Numbered from the stretch's first letter, positions 37,623-48,733 are shown. The stretch is DNA of 64,000 bases from Chelonoidis abingdonii (GCF_003597395.2 NC_133776.1:39515722-39579721), one strand, 5' to 3'. Numbers and translations: made by a program. The notes: generated from the sequence alone by a model not told the origin.

Positions 37623-37982
37623 CATTTGGAATATTTGGCTATGGCAGCTCTTAGATTTCCTGCAGCTCTGGGTCTTGTCACTTCTGATTAGAGTGACTAA
37701 GAGCACCACTGTTTGTGGTATGGCTGAAAACACACATGCTATACTTTTACAGAGGACTAAAGTAATTGATAATGAGCAATTTTATCACTTTAGCATGAAT
37801 GAGCTTGATACATGGCTGTGAATGAGGAACTCCCAAAGAACAATGGGAATCTTTATGTTCTTTCAATGTGTGCAAGCATGGTGCTTTTGAAACAAATGTA
37901 TTTACAACAGTAAATAGCTTGCAGTGATAAGATTCCTAGTTGGCAAATTTGGGTCTTCCTCTCAGAATTGAAGGGCCAGATC

Positions 37983-39337
37983 TAGAGGCGGATTTACAGT
38001 AAAACAAAGCGTGCCCTGGCACGGGGCCCCTCCAACAACAGGGGGCTCCAGGGCTGGGCAGCTGCAGGGCAGAAGCTTGATCTTGCCATCTCCAAGGGCT
38101 CCTGCTGCAGGGCAGGCTCTGCCCACCCCCACCAGCAGCCAGGCTCCCCCTCCCCCACATCTTCCTCCAACTGTGCCACATTCCTGCCCCTCCCCCTCCC
38201 AGGCTCCACCTCCGAACAGCTGTTTGTCGGGGCTCCGGGAGGCAGGGGGAGAAGCAGGGCAGCAGCATGCTCGGGGGAGGAGATGGGGCCGGGACCTTGG
38301 GGAATGGGGTGAAATCAGGTCAGGGCAAGGCCCCCGCATACCCCCTACACATACTCCCCCCAGCCCCCTGCCCTGAGCAGCTCAGGGTAGGGGACTGGGA
38401 GACACCCCAAGACCCCAGCCCACACCCCCAGCCCCCTGCCCTGACTTCTGCACCCCCTTCACATACCCAGCCCCCCACCCACCACATGCCTTGACTCCTG
38501 CACTCCTGCACACCCCACATTCCCACCTGCACCCCTCGCACCAAATGGGAGCTGCCCCAATAAGCGCTCCACACTCAACCTCCTGCCCCAACCCTGAGCC
38601 TCCTCCTGCATCCAAACTCTGGCCAGACCCTGCACCCAGCCAACTCTTGCACCCTAACTCCTTCCATAGCCTGCACGCCCAGTCCTGACTCCTGCACCCC
38701 TCATGGCCAGCAGCCCCATGCCCTGCCTGACTCCTGCACCGCCTCTCACACTCCCAGTCCTGACTCCTGCACCCCTCAAACACCTCCAGCCCCCCACACT
38801 CCCAACCCACCCCTCCTGACTCCTGCACCCCCTCACACATCCCCAGCCCTCCTGACTCTGCACCCCCCAACACACACTCAGCCCCTGCCCTCCCCCACCT
38901 GCACCCCTCATACCAAATGGGGCTGCCCCAGGTAGCTTTCCACACCCCACCCCTGCCTCACTCTAACTCCTGGCCAGATCCCACACCCCAACATTTTTTG
39001 ACATTTTTTTAATAAAGCACTGATATCCAAAGTGCTTTACAATAGGTAGCTAACGGTACAAACAATATTTGGAAGGATCATTAAGTGGTCCACCGAGACC
39101 CCCAGTGATTTTCAAGTGGTCTGTGGAAAAATAAGTTAGACTACAAAAAAAATCAAGGTACCTCACTTTATTTTTATTTACTTCCTATTACCTATAGAAG
39201 GAGGATGAAGGAAAAAAGAATGAAAAACGGGGCCAGGGGAGATAAGAGAGAATGTTCTTTTTCTTGACTTGGTCCCAGGGAGGGGCCCCAAAAATGAAGC
39301 CAAGCACAGGGCCCCACTAACTCTAAATCCATCACTG
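37983..39337. mobile_element. hAT-type non-autonomous element carrying a minisatellite
   Basis: A perfect 8-bp duplication, GCCAGATC, flanks it (37975-37982 and 39338-39345). Termini are TAGAGGCGGATTTA and, inverted, TAAATCCATCACTG, which fit hAT ends of the CAG-GGCGGATTTA kind. The subterminal blocks also pair: 'cacggggcccc' at 38021 with 'aggggcccc' at 39281 and 'cagggccccac' at 39307. About 650 bp of the interior is a C-rich minisatellite (38330-38990). A segment at 39060-39140 resembles another turtle repeat (aagtggtccaccgagaccc). No transposase coding is present. Confidence 0.8.
38330..38990. repeat. C-rich degenerate minisatellite
   Basis: Variants of a 'tcctgactcctgcacccc' unit recur about every 40-70 bp, mixed with 'cacacccccagcccc'. 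A longer segment, 'cacctgcacccctc-g/t-caccaaatggg', appears at 38526 and again at 38899, suggesting a higher-order duplication of roughly 370 bp. The plus strand is strongly C-biased and the minus strand G-rich. Confidence 0.75.
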
Positions 39338-39345
39338 GCCAGATC

Positions 39346-40590
39346 TTGTTCCACTGAAGTCAAAGAGAGTAGGATCAGGCTCAGCAAGGTTAAGGTGTGA
39401 ACTGGGAAAAACAAGGGACTAGTCTGAATCTCAACCCAATTTTTTTTTTTTTATAAAATTGAGCACTAGACTGGTTCAGGTGTGTGTTTCACATGATCCA
39501 AGTATTTCTGCCATAAACCTCTTGTTTCATGCTGTACTGAAAAATCCATGGTGGGGGCTCAGCAGGTCTGGTAGTCTCTCCGTGTGGTGCTGCTTTTCCA
39601 TTTCACTCATTCTAGGCCTCCTGAGTTCAGAGTTACAGGGTGTTTTGGGGCATCTGACCTGTGGGACCTTGGAAAAGCTTGTGCTTAGGGGACCTTACTG
39701 AAGTATTGTTCTAGTTCAGAACCTATCAGAGTGTGGGTTGGTGGCTTTGGTCACTATGCTGAGCCTGAGCCAACGCTCATTACAGCTGATGATGGAAAGG
39801 CTCCTATTGATCTCAGTGGACACTGGAAGGAGAAGAAAAGCTGGGGTAATATATTTGCTTTCCCATCTACAGTAGCACCTGTGGGGTGTGCACCCCTGGA
39901 ACCCACAGAGGAATTTTGGCAGAGACTCATGCTTTAATGTGGGTGTCACCACACCTTCTCCTGGAGGGTAATGCCATAAAAACACAATCTAAAGTAGCAG
40001 TTGGCCTGAGCCCAGCAATGCTTGCCAAGTTTGAGAGACTGTAGTATCAGAAAGGGGAAGGAGGAAGAGGGAGTAAAGCATTGGATATGTGTGTGTGAGC
40101 CTTGGCTAAGTACGCAGACTTTGAGGTGTTGGTCTCAGCTTCTAAACCTTTCAAGATTTTCTTTGAAAAAGAATGAGCATGGGATAACCATGCAGGTGCC
40201 TTCTGTGTAGTATGTATGGATATGGACGCAGACACGTGTCCATGTCTCTTTTTATAATAGCGGTGTTGCATGAACAGCTTGGATGAGGATAAAAGGAGTG
40301 TGGTGAAGGCAAGAGGTCCTGTCTCACTGATATAACAAAAACTACATTGTAGACCCTGGGCAAAATTCTGCTATGACTCTGGTATAAACTGGAGTAAATA
40401 CACTGAAGTGTCATGACTCCTGCAATTCCAACACCGTGAAGTTTCAGATTTAAATAGCTGAAATCATGAAATTTATTATTTTTAAAATCCTATGACCGTG
40501 AAATTTACAAAAATGGACTGTGAATTGGTAGGGCCCTTTTTATGTGTAACCTGACAAACAGATCGGTTATTAAATTAACTTTATAAAATA
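39346..40590. other. Non-coding stretch with a MITE scrap
   Basis: No gene. 'ctgggcaaaattctgctatgactctggtataaactgg' (40358-40394) is a MITE arm. A T-run lies at 39440-39451. Frames of 62-89 codons have no features. Confidence 0.5.
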
Positions 40591-41131
40591 CAGTGAAACC
40601 CCGCTATAACACGATGATTGGGGGCCAAAAAATTGGATTGCGCTAAATGCAGGGTCGCGGTATAGCGGGGTTTACCATTTCAAGCTGGTCAGTTTCAAGC
40701 TGGTCGATTTCCCTTGGGCAGAAAATTACTTTCATTTACGAACTGCCCATAGCAGTAATTGAAAGGGTGCAGCTCCAGCAGCGGGGGCTCTCAGCCATAC
40801 AGCGGGAGAGGGAAACACTTGGGGAGAGCAGGGGAGACGTGCAAGGGGCAGAGGAAGAGCGAGGAGCAGCTGGGGAGGAGAATGGCTCTTCTCACCAAAA
40901 GGGGAAGCGGGGGTAGGCGGGAAGAAGCAATGAGGAAGGCACATTCCATTTTTTGTTTGTTTTTTTTTCTTCAGGGGATCTCCAGCCGCTTTTTTTCTTT
41001 TTTCTCTTCTGCGCTTCCGCGACACTCCAGCCGCTTTTTTTTTTTTGGCCTGGGGCGGCCGGAGCCACCTTACAATCACGTTATAGATGAATTCACGTTA
41101 TTGTGGGGCGCATTATAGCGGGGTTTCCCTG
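40591..41131. mobile_element. Tigger/pogo-like non-autonomous transposon
   Basis: Termini CAGTGAAACCCCGCTATAAC and, inverted, TTATAGCGGGGTTTCCCTG differ at one base over about 19. TA flanks both ends (40589-40590 and 41132-41133), as expected for the Tc1/mariner superfamily. The CAG-GAAACC start fits pogo/Tigger. The 541-bp interior has no transposase; it holds purine-rich sequence and a duplicated 'ctccagccgctttttt' block (40981 and 41025). Frames of 89-119 codons inside it on both strands are compositional. Confidence 0.82.
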
Positions 41132-41133
41132 TA

Positions 41134-42517
41134 GTTAATCTTGCATGCTGAATTCATCCTCTCTTCCAGCCTTCCTTATGGAGATAGTCGATGCACAAAT
41201 TAGAAAGTATTTGCAATTTTTCTTTTACCGCCATTCCACACTGTAAATTAATGAGATCTCCTGTAGATTTCCCCTACACAACTACTGAACAGTTCATTTT
41301 TAGAATGGTGCTAACAGCAAATCTGTTGGGTCTTTGGCTCCATTGCTAGGTTGGTTTGGTGTAAAGTCTGTCTCCCACTTTATTTGTAATCAGGCAAGCA
41401 GGAAAATAATCTTTCAGTTAGGGGTGAAGCTACCCGAGGCCTGGGTCTTGTAAGACCAAAGAAAATTGCAGGGAGATCAATCCACTACTTTCTGTTCCAA
41501 GTTGCAGAGCTGGATAAATAGTAGTTTTTTCCCTTAAAAATTGTTTGAATTCATAAGTGAATTTGCATTCTACTGTTTGTGGACCCTTTTGTTAGTCTTC
41601 TACAAACACCTGAGGGCTTGAGCTTCATGAGCATGAATATTCATGAGAAGCCCACAGTTTTCTCTCAAACTGAATTAGAGTGAACTTCTGATTGAATATG
41701 CAGTTCCAGGATCTGCAGTTATGAAATTGGTTCTGAGTTGGCTGTTAAACAATCTGGTGTATTATTGCTACTCCCTGATTGTTCTGTGTTTGGTTGGTTT
41801 CATACACCCTCCCAGTGCAAACTGTGAATTAAGGGCTAGGTTCTGTCTCTGTTTCTTATGCCAACTAGCACTCACTGAGTTCAGTGGGATTTCTTGCATG
41901 AGTATAGTGCACTGTAATTAAGGGCCCAATCTTGCATTGTGATTAAGGGCTCAATTTCCCCTAAGTTAAGTAACTTATACAAATAATTTATCTATCGAAA
42001 ATAGTGCAAATTGTGAAACTTCCAGTTTTCATAACTTGAATGATCTGCAGACCAGGTCTCTTATTCACTAATATTTTCAGAAAATAACTTGAAATAGTGA
42101 GTGCATCTGAGACTTTCACAATGTATTCATAAACAGAGCAGACAAAATGTGTTAACTAAATTCCTTGCCCAATTCTAGAACATTTCTTCATTCCTTTTCG
42201 GGGGTAAGGATGTCCCATCTTTCTAGCCTGCAGTCTGTTGCATGTAGACATACTCCCAGCGTACCATTGCAGAGTCATTACCATGATCTGAGAGGGAACA
42301 CCAACAATGGAACATATAGCAGTTCCTTGCTTTTTAACTGGTGCATTTCGTGAACAGACGACTCAAACCTCTTTAATTCCCAGCACGAGAATGTTGGTCA
42401 AAGGTCTTTCTACAGCTTCTTGCAACATCTATGAAAACTGTTAGTATAATCCCAAGGTATCTTTCTCACCCACTGACTGTTACCTGTGAACACAATACTA
42501 AGATCTCAGGAGGGACG
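41134..42517. other. Non-coding stretch, no gene seen
   Basis: No gene or repeat recognised. A 14-bp perfect palindrome (catgaatattcatg, 41632-41645) is noted in the findings. Confidence 0.55.
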
Positions 42518-42531
42518 TCTGTCTACTAACA

Positions 42532-42755
42532 ATTGTTCCATGCAGCGTAGTTTTAGCTGTGTTGGTCCCAAGGTATTAGAGAGTCAAGGTGGGTGAGGTC
42601 ATATCATATGCTGAACAATCTGTTCCACCTGGAATTTTGCTGTGACACTAAGAGTTCCTTCCCCAGACCTGAAGAAGAGCTCTCTGTGGCTCAAAGGCTT
42701 CCCTCTCATACCATCTGAAGTTGGCCCAATAAAATATATAACCTCACTCAGTTTC
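42532..42755 (-). mobile_element. Short Penelope-like element copy, 14-bp TSD
   Basis: TCTGTCTACTAACA flanks it perfectly (42518-42531 and 42756-42769). Near the left, 'aaggtattagagagtcaaggtgggtgaggt' is inverted at the right as 'aacctcactcagtttctct'. 'gaagaagagctctctgtggc' belongs to the inner part of the same turtle family. The left end, read on the minus strand, is 'gggaccaacacagctaaaac'. It corresponds to the 'gactaacacggctac' tail of the other PLE copies, so the copy points to the minus strand. There is no coding sequence. Confidence 0.78.
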
Positions 42756-42986
42756 TCTGTCTACTAACATGTAAGGATTTTGGTGATATTTCATATGACT
42801 CTGTAAAAGGGAATGTTGGCTGCAGCCACTGAATAACTATTTTGAGTAAATTATAGAATACTTTCTAGGCTCCCTAATCATTTCCTAATGTGATTAGGAG
42901 TTGGTGTGGAATATGGTTCTAGTATTCCACTTTGTACCATGTGGCCTGCTTTGGATTAAGAGAAGTTGTACAGTAAATGCAATGTA

Positions 42987-43045
42987 GATCTGATCCAAAT
43001 CCCATTGACATCAATAGATTTCCAACTGGCTTTGGATCAGGCTTT
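42987..43045. mobile_element. Short palindromic MITE
   Basis: 'gatctgatccaaatcccattgac' pairs with 'ggctttggatcaggc'. Same type as 29466-29544. Confidence 0.6.
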
Positions 43046-44116
43046 ATGATCCTAGTCAACAACTTATATTGAGATGTCAGCACCAGTAGGAGCCGAGTGC
43101 TACAGCTATAAGTCTTCTGCAGATTACTAAATTAAGCTTCCCTCCCAATCAGTCCACTGCCTGGGATTGATGCTGCAGGGACCAGTGTTTATATATTTTA
43201 AGAGGAAATTGGCTGAATACTCCTAATGCCTTATGCAAATTGTATATACAGTAATAAAGGAATGAACTATCATTTAAAACCAATGGAGGAGGTATAAAGT
43301 CCATATTAATAGTAACATGGTTGAAAGAAAGAATCCAAATACAGTCCCATGTGAGTCTGATTTTGACTGGAAGGAGGACAGGGCAAAAAGGCTATCAAAT
43401 ATTAAGGATGAATGTGGTACAAAAATTTATTTAAAAAATCTCCTATCTTTCTGCACCCTTTAAGCAGAGACCAAGTATAACCACATTTCCCTGCCCTCTG
43501 CTGAATGCAGGGACTGCTCCCTGCTAGCACTCTCTGCAAGTCCCCACAACTGGAGTGAAGAAGTGGGGGTGGGAGGTAGGGAAGTTGGGCCATAGCCAGC
43601 CTGGAGGGGAGATCTAGCTTAGACAGCCAGTAAGCGATCCAAGGAATCACATGCGGGTCTCCCTGAAGCACTGTAGCAGTTAGTAAGCTCTTCATGTACA
43701 TTGGGAACCTTTAGAAGGCATTGGGCTACAATGGTCCTTCTGTGACAGAGTCATTCCACCTCTGTTGCAGGGATTTCCCTAAAAGACACAGTAAAGATCT
43801 TGGTGGTGATGACTTGGTGCTCGATCCAAAATCCTGATGACGCCAGTGGGCTTTGACCCAGGCTCTCAGAACTGAAACAACTATCCTCCTCCTCCACTTC
43901 TGTGCTGAACACTGTTGTGGTTTTTCTTTTCCATTCATTGAAATGTTACCTTTCCTGGTCAAACTTTGTCCTTTTCTGGAGTGGGGAATTATCAAGGGAT
44001 AATGGCAAAACTCCAGTTGATTCCAAGGGTGGAGGATCAAGCCCGGAATCAACATTGTCTCTCTCCCTGTGATCAGGAGGGGCTGTTTCTACAACAAAAT
44101 TATGAATTCATTCTCC
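43046..44116. other. Non-coding stretch with a MITE scrap
   Basis: 'tgctcgatccaaaatcctgatgacgccagtgggctttgac' (43819-43858) is a decayed palindromic MITE. Otherwise nothing is recognised. Frames of 99-109 codons on the minus strand show no domain. Confidence 0.5.
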
Positions 44117-44121
44117 TAGAC

Positions 44122-45153
44122 TGTCACGGTATAATTCCCCACCCTGAACCTTAGTGTCCAAAAGATGCGGTACCAGCATGAATTTCTCTAAGCTCAATGA
44201 CCAGCTTAGTACTTGTAGCACTGCCACCAAACCAGGAATTCCAGTGCCTGTACACTCTGGTCCCTGAACCTTGCCTGGGGAACCCCAAGACCCAGACCTC
44301 TTGATCTTAACACAAGGAAAAAAAAACTCTTTCCCCCACCATTGCCTCTCCCAGGCTTCCTCCCTGGGTTACCTGGAAGATCACGTGATTCAAACTCCTT
44401 GAATCCTTACACAGAGAGGAAAATTCACCTTCCTCCTCCTTCTCTTTCCCCTCCCAGACTCTCCCTGAGAGAGAAAATATCCTAACACAGAGAGAAAATA
44501 ACCTTTCTCTCCCCATTCCCTTTTCCCCACCAAGTACCTGTGGATCCAGACCCAGTCCCTGGGGTCTCACCAGAATAAAAAACAATCAGTTCTTAAACAA
44601 GAAAAGTTTTAATTAAAGAGAGAAAAACAGTAAAAATTATCTTTGTAAATTTAAGATGGATTAGGTACGGGGTTTTTCAGCTGTAGACACTGGGAATACC
44701 CTCCCAGCATAAGTACACAAGTTCAAATTAAAATCCTTTCAGCAAAATACAAATTTGAACTCCTCCAGCCAAATGCACAATTGAACTCTTTCCAGCCAAA
44801 TGCACATTAAACTCTTTCCAGCTAAATGCACATTTGCAAATAAAGAACAAACATAAGCCTAACTTGCCTTATCTACCTAGTACCTACTATTTTAAACTTA
44901 TAAGATCCTGAATCGGAGAGACTGGAGAGAAAACCTGGTTGCACATCCGGTCCACTTCAGAACCCAGAGAAACAACAACCAAATTCTAACAGCACACACA
45001 CAAACTTCCCTCCCTCAAGATTTGAAAGTATCCTGTCCCCTGATTGGTCCTCTGGTCAGGTGACAGCCAGGCTTACTGAACTTGTTAACCCTTTACAGTC
45101 AAGGAGATATAAAGTACTTCTGTTTTATTAACTCTTATTATCTGTTTATGACA
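44122..45153 (-). mobile_element. Solo LTR, about 1 kb
   Basis: Ends are TGTCACGGTATAATTC and TATCTGTTTATGACA, i.e. TG..CA on either strand. The flanking 5-mers are TAGAC (44117-44121) and TAGAT (45154-45158), one mismatch. On the minus strand it begins tgtcataaacagataataag, which I recall as the start of a common turtle LTR, hence the orientation. The interior has tandem 'ctctttccagccaaatgcaca' units (44760-44830) and duplicated 'cacagagagaaaataac' blocks. No internal retroviral genes adjoin it. Confidence 0.75.
44757..44838. repeat. Short tandem repeat inside the LTR
   Basis: Three imperfect units of about 27-32 bp, each containing 'gaactc(t)tttccagc(c/t)aaatgcaca' or a close variant. Confidence 0.7.
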
Positions 45154-45158
45154 TAGAT

Positions 45159-46317
45159 AATGTATGTCATCCTGCCATTTCAGCTTGATTTATTAAACTA
45201 TTGTCTCATTGGTGGTTCTTTTATGCAGTATAGAATTTGCACATTACAGGCATGTGTATTTCATTAGCTTATAGCAAGCAAGGGATACATTTCTAGTTCT
45301 TCTTGCAAATCGTGTGTAGGTACTTGGGGGGTGTGTGTGTGTGAGGTACTATTGATGACTTGTTATTTTTTTTTTCATTTTTTTTCTGGATAAATATTTC
45401 TAATGTAACCAACATGCTCTTGAAATGTTATTCACGTTTCAGGCTCTTAATGAAGTACTGTTTTAATTCAGGTGCTGAGACACTGAGTGACATGACATAG
45501 CACATTCAAGCATTACAAAAAGTTATTCACGAGACCTGTGTCAGACACCTAACCTCTTTTATGTGGCTGATATGTTGTAACTTTCTTTCTATTGTGTTTA
45601 TGCTTGCCATCAAAAATGTCATGGCCTTCAAAAAGTCATGTCTGATGTAAGTAATTATTTAAAATCTTGGGGACAGCAAGGTGGCAATTCGGTTCTCTGC
45701 TAAATGAACAGTTCTCAATGGGATTTGCAGTCAGCCAAAGCCAAAACCTGCTGGGGAAAGTTATGGAGCTCTTCATACATATTCATGTGCCTTATATCTG
45801 ATGGCCAAATTCTGCACTCCTTATTTAATCCTTACTCAGACAACAGTATATTTGAAGCCCAATGAAATATGTCAATCCTGAACCACCTTTACCTATCTAG
45901 GGCCTCACTCAATGACCATTAAAGTCAATGGAAAAACCTCTACCTCCATCTCCCTGACTTCAGTGACCATTGGAGCAGGTTCTCAAACATCACTAAATTA
46001 AACCTAAAAGTGAAATTCAATAGTCTGAGCAATCTGAACATGGAAAATAGGGCAACAGTTTGAAAACACTCAATGGGTTTTTTAAATCTGAGTTTTGAAT
46101 TGTATGACAGGAAAAGAAATTTGATCTTTTTGTGTAACATTTAGACTCATTCCAAACCCAGGCTGAAGTATTCCTTCAGTCTTAGAACTTGAGAGCAGAA
46201 CTGTTGTTCATTTTAGCAGTAAATGCTAGGGTAGGATGAAAGGAATGTCATCTCCAACTGATGTTGAAGTCTAACCCTCTGGTTTCACTGGCTATTTGGA
46301 TTCCAATAACACAATAC
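45159..46317. other. Non-coding stretch with a MITE scrap
   Basis: 'ggcctcactcaatgaccattaaagtcaatgg' (45901-45931) with 'tgacttcagtgaccattggagcagg' (45956-45980) is a palindromic MITE. A (TG)n run lies near 45332-45342. No gene. Confidence 0.5.
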
Positions 46318-46320
46318 TAA

Positions 46321-46613
46321 GGCCTTGGCTACATTGGCGCTTTACAGCGCTGCAACTTTCTCAGTCGGGTGTGAAAAACACACTCCTGAGCGCAGCAAGT
46401 TACAGCGCTGCAAAGCGCCAGTGTAAACACCGCACCAGCGCTGGGAGCGCGGCTCCCAGCACTGTAAGCTAATCCCCATGGGGAGGTGGAGTACCTGCAG
46501 CGCTGGGAGAGCTCTCTCCCAGCGCTAGCGCCGCGACCACACTCGCACTTCAAAGCGCTGCCGCGGGAGCACTCCTGCGGCAGTGCTGTACGGCTGCAAG
46601 TGTAGCCATACCC
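46321..46613. mobile_element. GC-rich PIF/Harbinger-type MITE, TAA TSD
   Basis: TAA flanks both ends (46318-46320 and 46614-46616), the target used by PIF/Harbinger. Termini are GGCCTTGGCTACATTGGCGC and, inverted, GCAAGTGTAGCCATACCC. The 293-bp body is far richer in GC than its surroundings and repeats the palindrome AGCGCT many times. No transposase is present. The family is recalled from turtle genomes. Confidence 0.82.
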
Positions 46614-46616
46614 TAA

Positions 46617-48572
46617 GATCTTTCTTTTTTTCCTTATTACCTTACTAACAGCTAGTAAAATAAGTGTAACAAAATGCTTATCCTGTTAAAATGTGGTTAA
46701 ACGAATGTACATTTCACCTCCTGTCTCTCATGATTTTGCCATATGCCATGAGTTAAATCGCTTTATACTTAGCATGTAGGCCCCAGTTCATCAACATGGC
46801 TTGTGCAATAGAGATATTTGTAGCCTAAGACTAGTTTGCCTTTTTTTTTGGTCTTGAATTGGGAAAGATTCCCATCCTCGCATGCAATAAAGTTCCTTAC
46901 ATAAAACTGGAAAGTCAATAAAGCTAAAAAGATGTGTCAGCAAAGATCCAAACAGTTAATTTATTACTCAAACATCCTGCCCAGGCACTTATTTACAATC
47001 AAATCTGGTTGTATAAAGCTATTCCTCTTCCGTTGTTTTGTATCTCACTGTTTACAGAGCCCTGTCTGTTACTTTCTATCTTATAACATATTGAATTCAT
47101 GTGTGTTTTCAATGAAAACAGTCTTGGTTTTGTTTCAAAAGTTTTTTTATTTTTTGGATAAGTTGAAAGTATATACAACACAGTTCTGATCTCAGCCCTG
47201 CCAACAAAATTAAATTGTGCCACAATAAATCTAAATAAATTCAGCAATTACTGAATAGTGGCCTTCCTTACCAAAATCCCCCAAATTATTTAGAAAAGTG
47301 TTTACAGAAACTTACCCAGCAAGGGAAATATATTACAAGTAACATGTTACTATACTCATTTTTTTTTGTCTTATAAATATACACGAGAGAATGTGCCTGA
47401 CTATACAGTGCTTTGTATATATTACGGAATATGGTTTCCGTGGGACTAAAGTATGGGCAGTGCCAAAAAATAATCTATCTAATCTGTCAAACATTTAGAT
47501 AGAAAAATGTGATTTACTTGCTGAGGTTGTAACACAAATAAAAAGGTTACATTGTGAATCAAACAAATCTAGTCTCTTTATGGCTGTGAGCAATTAGGGG
47601 TCTGACATCCCAGCTGCGTGGTCTGCAGCTCCTAAATTGGCCTTCAGACAGTGTCTTTGCAATGCTAGAAAGCTTTATGTTTAAATGTAGTTCATGTACA
47701 TCTGCTTCTGTTCATGGGGAAAATCCGGGACCAATGGGCAGCTTTTATTAGATTGAGTCCACACATGTGAGTGGGTTCCAAAGCACTCTACTTGACAAAG
47801 GAGGACAGGAAAAATCTTCCCTTCTGGAATCAGACCAACTCCAAAGATACCAGATTTCTCCAGGATAATGAGGTGTGCAGAACAGTGACGGGGGGGCCAA
47901 GATGTACTCTTGGTTAGCTATTCTGATGTAGATCTGAAGTATCTCCATTGACTTCACTAGCATTACCACAAATTAACATTGGGGTCACTGAGCAGAACAT
48001 GGCCCAGAGTAAATGGGGTAACCTTATCAGGTGCCAGATCTCATGGGGGGCAAGTGAATGGTCTAGGATAATTAATTGTCCAGGACAGATGTGACAGGAA
48101 TAAAGAGGGAGGTCCACATATCAAATAAAGAAAACTATTGTCCTAGCTTGTTGGCATCTGGCTCTCTGTTCACATTACAGTGTTTCCTATTTGTTCTCCT
48201 TTCTGCATTAAAGCCCAGGAAAACTACAAAGTAGTCATAGTTCTTGAGCTTAAATCAAGTTGCATTTGCAAAGTAGATATACAATTGCATGTGTTATTTA
48301 CACACAATTCTCATGTTCTCTGCATACAAGTACTGTAACTGTACTTTCAAAATGGGTAATGAGTACAACTAACATTACATAACAAGTTGAGTAAGCGCAT
48401 ATGTACAAAGTTCTGAACGCAAACTTGTTTGTAATCAGACCTTAAAGGTGAAAGTTTACATCAAAAATACCACACAGGCTCAAGTCTACAACAGTGATTT
48501 TCAGTGTTATATCAACTCCTCTGACTTATGTGTTCTATAAATGTTCTTAAGAACATGTTTGAAGAAAAATCC
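46617..48572. other. Non-coding stretch, no gene seen
   Basis: AT-rich, no exon or repeat recognised. Frames of 66-85 codons without motifs. Confidence 0.55.
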
Positions 48573-48584
48573 TCTGTAGAGATT

Positions 48585-48721
48585 ACAGCGAGGAGTCCTT
48601 GTGGCACCTTAGAGACTAACAAATTATTTGGGCATAAACTTTAATTTGTTAGTTTCTAACGTGCCACAAGGACTCCTCATCATTTTTGCTGATACAGACT
48701 AACATAGCTACCACTCTGAAA
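48585..48721 (+). mobile_element. Truncated Penelope-like element copy, 12-bp TSD
   Basis: TCTGTAGAGATT flanks it perfectly (48573-48584 and 48722-48733). 'gaggagtccttgtggcacc' (48590-48608) is inverted as 'gtgccacaaggactcctc' (48661-48678). The arms of about 36 bp are separated by only about 15 bp. After the right arm comes the tail 'gatacagactaacatagcta', the same tail type as in the element at 5151-6506. All internal sequence has been lost, leaving little more than the inverted terminal part. Confidence 0.82.
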
Positions 48722-48733
48722 TCTGTAGAGATT

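Noticed and set aside
38382..38945. 187-codon minus-strand open frame with repeated Cys/Gly/Ser-rich phrases
   Set aside because: It lies entirely in the C-rich minisatellite of a hAT-type element. The periodic protein follows from the DNA repeat, and parallel frames are open in other phases.
40732..41118. 115- and 119-codon frames on opposite strands
   Set aside because: Both lie inside the Tigger-like element and reflect its purine/pyrimidine-rich interior. Neither has transposase motifs.
44757..44838. Regularly spaced repeats that might look like a CRISPR array
   Set aside because: Units are imperfect and contiguous, lie inside an LTR, and the genome is vertebrate.
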